The position numbers were made by a program, and so were the translations under genes. From positions 1 through 64,000 of the forward strand of contig CAYTBN010000024.1 in NCBI GenBank assembly GCA_964436045.1: a stretch of 64,000 bases of DNA, in the 5' to 3' direction. The notes beneath the pieces were generated by a model that was not told where the DNA came from, did not search any database, and saw only the letters and a list, made by a program, of their open reading frames with translations. The DNA comes from CAYTBN01 sp964436045 (GTDB taxonomy: Bacteria; Myxococcota_A; UBA796; UBA9615; CAYRNR01). Within the stretch, counting starts at the first letter, position 1; each line of letters begins with the position of its first letter. Shown here piece by piece: positions 33,347 through 41,213 of this stretch.

Positions 33347-34513
33347 ATGGATTTCAGCCTCAACGAGACGCAGCAGATGCTGCAGGAGATGGTCCGCTCC
33401 TTCGCCAACGACAAGCTGGCGCCCCGCGCCGGGGCCCTGGACCGGGAGGGCCATTTCCCCTGGGACTCGTGGAAGGAGATGGCCGAACTGGGCCTGCTGG
33501 GTATGGCCGTGCCCGAGGAGTACCACGGTCCGGGGATGACCAACCTGGACTACGTGACCGCCCTGGAGGAGGTCGCCGTCGGTTGTGCCTCCACGTCGAC
33601 CGCGATGTCCGTGCAGAACTCGCTGGCGATCTTCCCGATCCTGACGTTCGGCACGGACGCCCAGAAGGAGCGCTGCCTGCCCAAGCTCGCCACGGGCGAG
33701 TGGGTCGGCTGCTACGCGCTCACCGAGCCCGGCGCGGGATCCGACGCCGCTTCGCTGCGCTGCTCGGCCGTGCGCGACGGCGACCGCTGGATCCTCAACG
33801 GGACCAAGCAGTTCATCACCAACGCACCCGAGGCCAACGTGGCGGTGGTCTACGCCACCATGGATCCGGCGATGCGGACCAATGGAATCTGTGCGTTCCT
33901 CGTCGAGAAGGACTTCCCCGGGTACGGCGTCGGCAAGCACGAGGACAAGATGGGCATCCGCGGTTCGACCACCGCCCCCATCGTGCTGGAGGACTGCGAG
34001 GTCCCGGCCGAGAACATGCTCCACGAACAGGGGCGTGGCTTCACCGTCGCGATGGCGACCCTGGACGGGGGCCGGATCGGGATCGCGACCCAGGGCCTGG
34101 GCATCGCCCGCGCGGCGCTGGAGGCGGCGGTGGCCTACGCTGGCGAGCGCGAGCAGTTCGGCCGGTCGATCTCGTCCCTGCAGGCGATCCAGTGGAAGCT
34201 GGCGGACATGGCGATGAAGATCGACGCCGCCCGGCTGCTGATCCGCCGCGCCGCCTGGCTCAAGGACCAGGGGCAGAATCACACCATGGAGGCGTCGATG
34301 GCCAAGTGTATGGCCAGCGAGGCCGCCGTCTGGTGCACCAACCAGGCGGTCCAGGTCCACGGCGGCTACGGCTACACCAAGGAGTACGTGGTCGAGCGGC
34401 TCTACAGGGACGCCAAGATCACGGACCTGTACGAGGGCACCACCGAGATCCAACGACTCGTGATCGCCACCAATCTGCTCAAGGGCGCCTACCGGGGCGC
34501 GGACACGCTGTGA
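33347..34513 (+). CDS. Short-chain (butyryl-type) acyl-CoA dehydrogenase
   Basis: A 388-residue FAD enzyme of the short-chain acyl-CoA dehydrogenase/Bcd type. It has the CYALTEPGAGSDAASL FAD motif, KQFITNAPEANVAVV, and VQVHGGYGYTKEYVVERLYRD. The catalytic base is Glu363 in LYEGTTEIQRL, the position used by butyryl-CoA dehydrogenases. No etfA/etfB genes flank it, so the electron partner is encoded elsewhere. It overlaps the B12-domain gene by 4 bases (GTGA). Confidence 0.93.
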   Translation: MDFSLNETQQMLQEMVRSFANDKLAPRAGALDREGHFPWDSWKEMAELGLLGMAVPEEYHGPGMTNLDYVTALEEVAVGCASTSTAMSVQNSLAIFPILTFGTDAQKERCLPKLATGEWVGCYALTEPGAGSDAASLRCSAVRDGDRWILNGTKQFITNAPEANVAVVYATMDPAMRTNGICAFLVEKDFPGYGVGKHEDKMGIRGSTTAPIVLEDCEVPAENMLHEQGRGFTVAMATLDGGRIGIATQGLGIARAALEAAVAYAGEREQFGRSISSLQAIQWKLADMAMKIDAARLLIRRAAWLKDQGQNHTMEASMAKCMASEAAVWCTNQAVQVHGGYGYTKEYVVERLYRDAKITDLYEGTTEIQRLVIATNLLKGAYRGADTL

Positions 34514-34929
34514 CCAGGCCACACCGGATCCTCGTGGCCAAACCCGGGCTCGACGGCCATGACCGGGGCGCCAAGGTGGTGGCCCGCGCGCTGCGGGATG
34601 CCGGCTACGAGGTGATCTACACCGGACTGCACCAGACCCCCGATACGGTCACCCGGACGGCACTGCAGGAGGACGTGGACGCAGTGGGTCTCTCGATCCT
34701 GTCCGGGGCCCACCTGACATTGGTGCCGCGGGTCCGCGCGAGGATGGACGCCGAGGGGCTGGACGGCGTGCCGCTGGTGGTAGGCGGCATCATCCCCGAC
34801 GAGGACATCGAGCCACTGACGCAGGGCGGCGTCGCGGCCGTGTTCGGCCCGGGGACCACGATGGCAGCCATCGTCGGGTTCTTCGACGAGGCCCTGGGCC
34901 GCAAGACCCGAGAGGCTGATGAATCCTGA
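34510..34929 (+). CDS. Free-standing B12-binding subunit of an acyl-CoA mutase
   Basis: A 139-residue protein consisting only of the cobalamin-binding domain of the methylmalonyl-CoA mutase family. The base-off motif DxHxxG is GLDGHDRGAKVV near residues 15-26, followed by VIYTGLHQTPD, VGLSILSGAHLTL and VVGGIIPDEDI. Single-domain proteins of this size are the small subunits of two-subunit mutases (methylmalonyl-, isobutyryl- or 2-hydroxyisobutyryl-CoA mutase). No large subunit is in the window. Overlap with the butyryl-CoA-type dehydrogenase suggests butyryl/isobutyryl or propionate chemistry (inference). GTG start. Confidence 0.85.
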   Translation: MTRPHRILVAKPGLDGHDRGAKVVARALRDAGYEVIYTGLHQTPDTVTRTALQEDVDAVGLSILSGAHLTLVPRVRARMDAEGLDGVPLVVGGIIPDEDIEPLTQGGVAAVFGPGTTMAAIVGFFDEALGRKTREADES

Positions 34930-35566
34930 CCTGGTCATCTTCGATCTCGACGGCACGCTCATCGACAGCTTGCACGACATCCATCGGTGCGTGCAGATGG
35001 CGCTCGGCGAGTGCGGTCTCGAGGGAGTCTCCCTCGATCGCATCGCCACCTACCACGGCGCACCGCTGCACGAGTTTCACGCCGTGCTGGCTCCCCCGGC
35101 GTCTCTGGACACCTTCGTGACCGTCTACCGGGCGCTGCAAGACCGGCACGGGCTGGACACCACCCGGCCCTACGACGGGGTGCCGGAGATGCTGGACGCA
35201 CTGGCCGATCTGCCCCTGGCGGTGGCCTCCACCAAGCCGACGGTGCGGGTCGTCGAACACACCGAGCGGATGGGGCTAGCTGGCCATTTCGACCACCTGC
35301 AAGGCACGGATCAGCCACCTTACAAGCCCGATCCGGCCGTGCTGTTCAGGGTCCTGCGGAGGTTCCCGGACGCCGACCCCGCCCGCTGCTGGATGATCGG
35401 CGATTTGCCGACCGACATGGCGGCTGGCAAGGCGGCGGGGATGCGCACGCTGGGGGTCACGTTTTCGGGGATCCCAGCCGGCGATCTGCGGGCGGGGGGG
35501 GGCGAGCGGGTGGCGGACACGCCCGGAGAGATCCCCGCCGCGATTCGAGGGTCCGGTGGACCGTAG
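34919..35566 (+). CDS. HAD-superfamily phosphatase (phosphoglycolate-phosphatase-like)
   Basis: A 215-residue HAD hydrolase with a helical C1 cap. Motif I is FDLDGTLIDS (nucleophile Asp and acid Asp), motif II VASTKPT, motif III Lys in YKPDPAVLF, and motif IV MIGDLPTDMAAGKAAG. It dephosphorylates a small metabolite, possibly phosphoglycolate or a nucleotide. It overlaps the preceding gene by 11 bases and the following one by 11 bases, so it is embedded in a tightly packed operon. The link with CoA metabolism is only positional. Confidence 0.88.
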   Translation: MNPDLVIFDLDGTLIDSLHDIHRCVQMALGECGLEGVSLDRIATYHGAPLHEFHAVLAPPASLDTFVTVYRALQDRHGLDTTRPYDGVPEMLDALADLPLAVASTKPTVRVVEHTERMGLAGHFDHLQGTDQPPYKPDPAVLFRVLRRFPDADPARCWMIGDLPTDMAAGKAAGMRTLGVTFSGIPAGDLRAGGGERVADTPGEIPAAIRGSGGP

Positions 35567-37436
35567 CGCTGGCTGGCTGCTGGCGCCGCCGCTGCTCGCG
35601 GCGCTGACCTATGTCGGCGCCTGGCAGGGCTGCCTGTTCTGGGACGATCACCTGCTGGCCGGTGAGTTCGAGCGGACGCTGCAACGGGGCGGCTGGTGGG
35701 CCGTCGCCTTCCACCCCTTCCTCGGGGAGTACTTCCGTCCTCTGACCGCGCTGACCTTGGCGGCGGAGCTACGCGGCGGACCCGCGTCGGCCGCGGTCGC
35801 CCACCTGTCCAACGTCGTGTGGCACGTGCTGGCCTGCACCTTCGTGGGGTTGTGGCTCAGGACCGAGGGGCTCCCGGCACGGGCAGCTGGACTGGCGGCC
35901 GCCCTGTTCGCCGTGTTGCCCCTCGGGTCGGAGGCCGTGCTCTGGATCTCCAGCCGTGGGGACCTGATCGTGGGCGCGTTCGCGGCGCTGGCGCTGACGG
36001 CCACGGCCAGGGCCTTTCCCCTCGCGGGGGGGGCGGAGGCGGACCGTCCACCCTGGGTGGCGATGGCCGCGATCCCGCTGGCGATCCTCGGCGCGTTGGC
36101 TGGCAAGGAGCTGGGGTTGGCCGTGGCGCTGGCGGTGGTCGTCCGGATCCTCTGGCCCTCTTTGTGCCACTGCGGTGACGCGCAGCGCCGCAGGGCCGCG
36201 GTTCTGGCGGTCGCCGTCACCGGAGTGGTCGTGGCCTATCTCGGCGTCCGCGCCGCCGTCATTCCGCCCCTTGGAGACCCCGATCTGGCGCTGGCCCCCG
36301 CCCTCGGAGGGCGGGTGGCGCTGTTCCTGCGAACCGTCGGGGTGATGCTGGCCCGGGCCGGCTGGCCCTGGACGCCGGATCTGGCGATCGGCGTGATGGA
36401 GATCCCGTCCTGGACATCCCCCGGGACGATCCTGGGTGCCCTGGGCCTCGTTGCTGCCATCGCCCTGGGGGTGGCAGCCTCGCGCTGGCCGCGCGTGGGC
36501 CTCGCGGCCGTGCTCTTCGTGGTGCTGGCGCTGCCCACCACCAACCTGATCCCCCTGCAAATCGCCCCCCTCACCGCGGACCGTTACCTGTACGTGCCCT
36601 GGCTCGCCGCGGCGCTGGCACTGGCGCTGGGCCTCGCCCGGCTGGGGCGAGCCGCCGCGGGGAGTACGGTCACACGGGCTGTCGCCCTCGGCCTGCCCCT
36701 GGCCCTGGTGGCCGCGGGTGCCGTGCGCACCATCGGCCGCGTTCAGACCTGGGCGGACGAGGAGCAGCTCCTGCGAGCCCTGGCGACGGAGGCGGATCCG
36801 GGGAACGGCCAGCCGGCGCTGGTCCTGGGCAGCTGGCTCGCCGACCGGGGACGCTGCGGCGAGGCCACCGTCCCGCTGAACCGGGCGCTCGCCGATCTGG
36901 AGCAACAGGGTCGGGCCGTGGGGGTGGCGACGGCCCTCTCGCGGCTGTCCGCCTGCGCGCTGGCGGGGGGGGACGCCGATACCGCCGTCGATCTGGCGAG
37001 CCGGGCGGTCGCGGTGGCGCCGGGCAGGGTGGAGGTGCACCTCGATCTGGCCCGGGCCCTGGGCGCAGCGGGTCGCTTCGAGGAGTCGGCCGCGATCGCT
37101 GCCGAGGCCGCCACGCGTTTTCCCCACGCGGCGGGACCTGCGGCAGAACTCTCCCGGACCCTGGCGGCGCTTCTGCGCTTCGAGGAGTCGGCGGTGGCGC
37201 TGGCGGACGCCCGTGCGCGGGTTGGCCTCGAGGGCGAGTCGGCCCTGCTGCTGAGGCTGCGTGACGCCGCCGGGCGGGCTGCCGAGGCGAACGCGCGGGT
37301 GGCCGATGGCGACGCCGGGGGTCTGCGGGTCCTGGCGGACCTGGCCGACGAGTACGGGAACCCGGCGCTGGCGGTGGAGCTACGGGAGGAGGCGTCGGAG
37401 AAGGCGAAGGGGGAGGTGGGGGAGGGGACTCAGTAG
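35556..37436 (+). CDS. TMTC-like membrane glycosyltransferase with TPR tail
   Basis: A 626-residue protein. The first 400 residues have about ten membrane segments; the first extracytoplasmic loop carries the acidic pair WDDHLL and the segment GEYFRPLTALTL, as in TMTC/GT-C O-mannosyltransferase-like proteins. LTADRYLYVPWLAAALAL near residue 345 is another family hallmark. The last 220 residues are tetratricopeptide-type repeats (VEVHLDLARALGAAGRFEESAAIAAEA). It uses a GTG start and overlaps the HAD gene by 11 bases. Its end overlaps the convergent lipoprotein gene by 7 bases. It probably glycosylates exported proteins or lipids; the substrate is unknown. Confidence 0.7.
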   Translation: MDRSAGWLLAPPLLAALTYVGAWQGCLFWDDHLLAGEFERTLQRGGWWAVAFHPFLGEYFRPLTALTLAAELRGGPASAAVAHLSNVVWHVLACTFVGLWLRTEGLPARAAGLAAALFAVLPLGSEAVLWISSRGDLIVGAFAALALTATARAFPLAGGAEADRPPWVAMAAIPLAILGALAGKELGLAVALAVVVRILWPSLCHCGDAQRRRAAVLAVAVTGVVVAYLGVRAAVIPPLGDPDLALAPALGGRVALFLRTVGVMLARAGWPWTPDLAIGVMEIPSWTSPGTILGALGLVAAIALGVAASRWPRVGLAAVLFVVLALPTTNLIPLQIAPLTADRYLYVPWLAAALALALGLARLGRAAAGSTVTRAVALGLPLALVAAGAVRTIGRVQTWADEEQLLRALATEADPGNGQPALVLGSWLADRGRCGEATVPLNRALADLEQQGRAVGVATALSRLSACALAGGDADTAVDLASRAVAVAPGRVEVHLDLARALGAAGRFEESAAIAAEAATRFPHAAGPAAELSRTLAALLRFEESAVALADARARVGLEGESALLLRLRDAAGRAAEANARVADGDAGGLRVLADLADEYGNPALAVELREEASEKAKGEVGEGTQ

Positions 37437-38188
37437 GGCAGCCAGTCGTAGGCGAAGCTGTCGAATAGCCCGCTGCGGTCCTCGGCGCGGAAGATCACCG
37501 TGTAGTCGTCGCCGCAGTAGAGGTCGTTGCCGTTGGCTTCCTCGATCCAGCCGCCCCACAATCCGCCGCCCTCGTAGTTGAGGGTGTAGAAGCCACGCTC
37601 CACGCCGGTGACGTAGTCCACGAACGTGATGGTCACATAGTCCACGTCCTCGAAGCCCTCGTGGTCACTGACCAGCGCCTGGAACTCGAAGATCCAGCTG
37701 TGGCCGTCCTCGTAGCAATCGGCCCAGGTATCCACGGGATCGCTGCTGATGGCCGGCGCCGAGGCGGCGTCGTCCAGGTACAGCGAATCCGAGTTCCCGT
37801 CCCAGTCCTCGACGTAGAACAACACCTCGTAGGCGTCGCCGCAGAACAGCTCGGTCTCGCGCTCCCAGCTCCAGGCGGCCCAGATTCCGCCGCCCTCGTC
37901 GAACAGCTCCATCTGGTCGACGAACTGACCGGTGTAGACGTCGTAAAAGGTGACGTCGACGTATTCGATGTCGCCCAGGCCGTCGGCGTCGCTCACCTCG
38001 GCCTGGTACTCCCAGTAGTAATCGTGGTTCGCCGCGTCGTATTCGCAGAACCAGTAGGTGTCGATGCCCTCGTGGACCCGCGGTGCGTGGCCGTCGTAGT
38101 CGTCGTCATCGACGATCACGAAACAACCGCCCAGGCTCATGCCGAGAATCGTGACGAACATCGAGGCCAGCCATCGATGAGTCTTCAT
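37430..38188 (-). CDS. Lipoprotein with two homologous beta domains
   Basis: A 252-residue lipoprotein, lipobox LGGC (Cys22) followed by FVIVDDDDYDG. Two repeats of about 105 residues follow (about 45-145 and 150-252): both contain a WxxxxxAxVSDxxGxxDxxYVxxTFxDxxTG strand pattern, an EGGGxWxxW turn, and a CGDxYxVxFxxED end with one cysteine at each corresponding site. They look like immunoglobulin-like sandwiches. The ATG at 38188 has GGGAGA upstream. The 148-base stretch upstream holds no other gene. Function is unknown. Confidence 0.7.
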   Translation of the reverse strand: MKTHRWLASMFVTILGMSLGGCFVIVDDDDYDGHAPRVHEGIDTYWFCEYDAANHDYYWEYQAEVSDADGLGDIEYVDVTFYDVYTGQFVDQMELFDEGGGIWAAWSWERETELFCGDAYEVLFYVEDWDGNSDSLYLDDAASAPAISSDPVDTWADCYEDGHSWIFEFQALVSDHEGFEDVDYVTITFVDYVTGVERGFYTLNYEGGGLWGGWIEEANGNDLYCGDDYTVIFRAEDRSGLFDSFAYDWLPY

Positions 38189-38336
38189 TGTTCGTCTCCC
38201 TTCCATCGACCCGGGGTTCATACGGGTCTGCTGTGAGTGATGATCGTCAGACGCTAGGGTTTCGCGGTTCATTCAAAAAGGAAAGGGTGAATCCGGGGCA
38301 GGTAATCCCGAAGTAACGGGCAGCGGAAGAGCCCCC

Positions 38337-39518
38337 TCAGCGTAGCTGGAGTATCCGTCCGACGAACGATCGGGACTCGGGGAAGCCGCGCAGTACGGGA
38401 TAGTCCGGCGACGGCCCGGCGCCCACGATCCGGGCCACCGGCCGGCGTGCCGAGCGGGCGGCCTCGCGCAGCGCCTGCTCCAGCTGGCCGGGGCTCGCCC
38501 GGCGGTCGTTGACGCAGATCAACAACACGCCATTGTCCCGCAGCTTGCCCACCGCGGACGCCAGCAGGCCGGGCAGTCCCTTGCGCACCGACCAGCCGCC
38601 GCCGCCGCGGGCAGCGGTCGGAGGGTCGACGATGATCCGGTCGAGGGAACGGGGCGGGCAGCGGTCCAGGTAGGCGATTGCGTCGCCCCGTTCGGTTCGG
38701 TGCCGCGCCGGGTCCAGCTCGTTGAGCCGGACGTTGTACCGGGAGGTCTTCAGCGCGGGTCCAGCCAGGTCGACGTCGACCACCTCGGTGGCTCCGGCGG
38801 CCAGCGCCGCCACGGAGAATGCGCCGGTGTAGCTGAACAGGTTGAGAACCCGGCCCGGATTGCCCAGCCGCGCCAGTCGATCCCGGTTCGCCCGCTGATC
38901 GCCGAACAGGCCCGTCGCCAGGCCGCCGAAGGGCCGGACCGCATATTTCAGGCCGCGCTCGGTGACGATCCGCTCGTCCCCGACCTCGGCGTCCCCGTGA
39001 ACGAGTCGGCCACCGACCTTGCCACGCCGCAGGTCGGCGAAGTGGTCCTTCTCCCAGATCGTCCCGGCCTGGGTGACCTCGCGCAGGACCCGCATCACAG
39101 GCGCACAGAAGGCGGCGGCGCAGGGGGCTCGGCGCACCGCCACCAGGGCGTCGCCGTAGCGGTCCACGTGCAACCCCGGCAGCCCGTCGGCCTCGCCGTG
39201 GACCAACCGATAGGTGTCGCTCTCGTCCGCGGAACTCAGCGGTCTTCGCCGCTCCAGCGCCTTGTGGGCGCGGGCGGTTGGATCGAAGGGCTCGTCGGAC
39301 GCGCCGACCCTGCGGGCCACCACCCGCTGCCCTGGATCGGCCAGCGCGCGCCCCAGCCGTTCACCCCCCGGGCCGACGAGTTCCAGAGGCTGGCCCGATT
39401 CCAGCCCCGCCAGCGAACCGGTGAATCGATCGGGGAGCACCCACGGGTGGCCCCCGCGCAGCGCCCGTGCGGTCGCAGCGCCGACGGTCAGCCGCGGTAC
39501 GGTTCGTTTACGTCCCAT
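38337..39518 (-). CDS. RlmI/RlmK-like class I rRNA methyltransferase
   Basis: A 393-residue SAM-dependent methyltransferase with an N-terminal PUA domain (about residues 8-80, GHPWVLPDRF), an EEHD-like central domain with VHGEADGLPGLHVDRYGD, and a Rossmann SAM domain: VLNLFSYTGAFSVAALAAGA (motif I), VDVDLAGPALKTSRYN, and RIIVDPPT. These match the YccW/RlmI group that methylates C5 of a cytosine in 23S rRNA; here the usual catalytic Cys positions are not verified. Length agrees with RlmI (about 396). The ATG at 39518 follows only a weak GGGG. Confidence 0.85.
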   Translation of the reverse strand: MGRKRTVPRLTVGAATARALRGGHPWVLPDRFTGSLAGLESGQPLELVGPGGERLGRALADPGQRVVARRVGASDEPFDPTARAHKALERRRPLSSADESDTYRLVHGEADGLPGLHVDRYGDALVAVRRAPCAAAFCAPVMRVLREVTQAGTIWEKDHFADLRRGKVGGRLVHGDAEVGDERIVTERGLKYAVRPFGGLATGLFGDQRANRDRLARLGNPGRVLNLFSYTGAFSVAALAAGATEVVDVDLAGPALKTSRYNVRLNELDPARHRTERGDAIAYLDRCPPRSLDRIIVDPPTAARGGGGWSVRKGLPGLLASAVGKLRDNGVLLICVNDRRASPGQLEQALREAARSARRPVARIVGAGPSPDYPVLRGFPESRSFVGRILQLR

Positions 39519-39600
39519 CGTGGCCCCGTTGTAGCGGGTTCCGGCGGCGCGGGGAAGGGTGGGGAATGTGCTACGTTTGCGGCGGCGGAAGAGAGGTCCC

Positions 39601-40374
39601 ATGGCTCGCCCTGGCCTGGCGCTGTGTACCCTGGCGCTGCTGCTGAGCAGCGGGTGCCCTCGGCTGTACGACGAGTTCCCGCCCCTGGCCGCCGAGATGC
39701 TGATCCTGGGGGTCGAGAACAAGATCCGCGGCGAGGACTTCAGCTGGGATCCGGCCCACGAGGAGTTCTACACCAGCGTCCAGCTCCACCTGTTCGAGGC
39801 CACCACCATCGAACAGGTGGGGGACACTCCGGTGGAGGACGTGATCGTCACCCTGTGGGGACCCAACATGGGCCGCGTGGAGCTGCTGAACAACGGGAAC
39901 GGCTACTACTCGCTGGACTCGAGCCAGAGCCTGGATTTGCGATACGGAGCCAAGCTCGATTTCGAGATCGACCTGCTCTATGCGGGCAAGGACCGCTCGG
40001 CGACTCTGTGGCTGCCCGACGCCCCCTGGGCCGAGATCCCCAGCAGCCACACCGCGTCTTCGGACATGAACCTGACCCTCAATCCGGACAACTTCGACGC
40101 CACCGTCGAGCTGGTCTTCGACCAGTCGGGCGCCATCGTCCACAACACGGAGCCGGAGAGCCTCATCGATCTGCTCGGCATGTCCGAGGGGGACACGTCG
40201 GTGGGGAGCGCCCAGATCCCCGGCTCGATCTTCACCAATCCAGGCTCGTTGCGCGGCGTCGGCGTCGCCGGCCTTCGCGTCGACCGCGGCGAGGAGAACT
40301 TCGTCAACATCGACCCCGCCGCCAGCCGGATGGTCGCCGGGATGATGGAACTGTACGAAGTGGAGATCGAGTAG
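39601..40374 (+). CDS. Lipoprotein of unknown function
   Basis: A 257-residue lipoprotein with lipobox SSGC (Cys19) then PRLYDEFPPLAAEML. The body is predicted all-beta: residues about 40-150 (VQLHLFEATTIEQVGDTPVEDVIVTLWG, GNGYYSLDSSQSLDLRYG) look like a carboxypeptidase-regulatory-like or other beta-sandwich domain. No catalytic motif is visible. GAGAGG precedes the ATG. It is divergent from the RlmI-like gene (82-base gap) and convergent with the next lipoprotein (18 bases). Confidence 0.65.
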   Translation: MARPGLALCTLALLLSSGCPRLYDEFPPLAAEMLILGVENKIRGEDFSWDPAHEEFYTSVQLHLFEATTIEQVGDTPVEDVIVTLWGPNMGRVELLNNGNGYYSLDSSQSLDLRYGAKLDFEIDLLYAGKDRSATLWLPDAPWAEIPSSHTASSDMNLTLNPDNFDATVELVFDQSGAIVHNTEPESLIDLLGMSEGDTSVGSAQIPGSIFTNPGSLRGVGVAGLRVDRGEENFVNIDPAASRMVAGMMELYEVEIE

Positions 40375-40392
40375 GGCTCTCGGTCTCGCCCT

Positions 40393-41205
40393 TCAACACC
40401 CGGGATCGGGACACCAGTCGGGCGGTACGATGAAGCCGATGGCGGTGCCCGCGGGCTGCTCGGACGGGGTGATCTCGATGCGGCCGCGGCCGGTGAGTTC
40501 GCCGGCCTGCAGGACACCCGCCGGATCGATGGAGGCGTCTTCGGGGTAGAGCGTGGAGCCGTCCTCGGCCAGGTCCTCGAGGGGTACCCAGCTCCACTGG
40601 ACCTCGGTGGGGTCGAGGAGATCCCAGAGGACGTCGTCGTCGAAACCCGCGTCGGGCTGGGCGTCGGGACCCACGTGGAAGCGGGCCGGGACCAGCTCCC
40701 AGCTGTGCCAGGGTTCACCGGCATCCACCAGGCGGGCAAAGGGCGCGCAGAGCAGGCCCAGGTCGACGCAGATTCCCTGGGGTTGCTCGACCCACACCCC
40801 GGTGAACAGGGACGCCTCGTCCAGCACGACCTCCAGCCCCACGGATCCCTCGCCGACACGCCCCTCGTCGTCCACGACCCGGGCCTGGAACGTGAAGCTG
40901 CCGAGCTCGCTGGCCACACCCTCCACGTCACCATTGGCCTGCAGGGCCAGCCCGGCCGGCAGCGCGCCCCCGGTCTGGGTCCAGGTGAGCGGGGGCTTGT
41001 GGAAGTCGGGCGGGATCAGGGTCTGTTCGTAGAGCTCGTGGATATCTGCGGCGGGCAGCGATGTGGGCACCTGGAGAGTCCCGGGATCGTCGGTGGTGTC
41101 GTCGTCGTCCGCCGCGGTCGTGTCGTCGTCCACCGGCTCGGGGGTGGGGCAACCCGATAGCGCCAGCAGCGGCGGCAGGGCAACCCAGGCCAGGGCTCGC
41201 CGCAC
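40393..41205 (-). CDS. Lipoprotein with Asp/Thr linker and putative Ig domain
   Basis: A 270-residue lipoprotein with lipobox LSGC (Cys19), then PTPEPVDDDTTAADDDDTTDD as a linker. Residues about 70-125 (LPAGLALQANGDVEGVASELGSFTF) match the pattern of the cadherin-like/He_PIG Ig domain found in bacterial surface proteins. The remainder is unassigned, ending with two cysteines (WCPDPGC). GTG start at 41205 without clear ribosome site, 8 bases after the sppA stop, so it is probably coupled to sppA. Confidence 0.7.
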   Translation of the reverse strand: MRRALAWVALPPLLALSGCPTPEPVDDDTTAADDDDTTDDPGTLQVPTSLPAADIHELYEQTLIPPDFHKPPLTWTQTGGALPAGLALQANGDVEGVASELGSFTFQARVVDDEGRVGEGSVGLEVVLDEASLFTGVWVEQPQGICVDLGLLCAPFARLVDAGEPWHSWELVPARFHVGPDAQPDAGFDDDVLWDLLDPTEVQWSWVPLEDLAEDGSTLYPEDASIDPAGVLQAGELTGRGRIEITPSEQPAGTAIGFIVPPDWCPDPGC

Positions 41206-41213
41206 GGGTTCGC

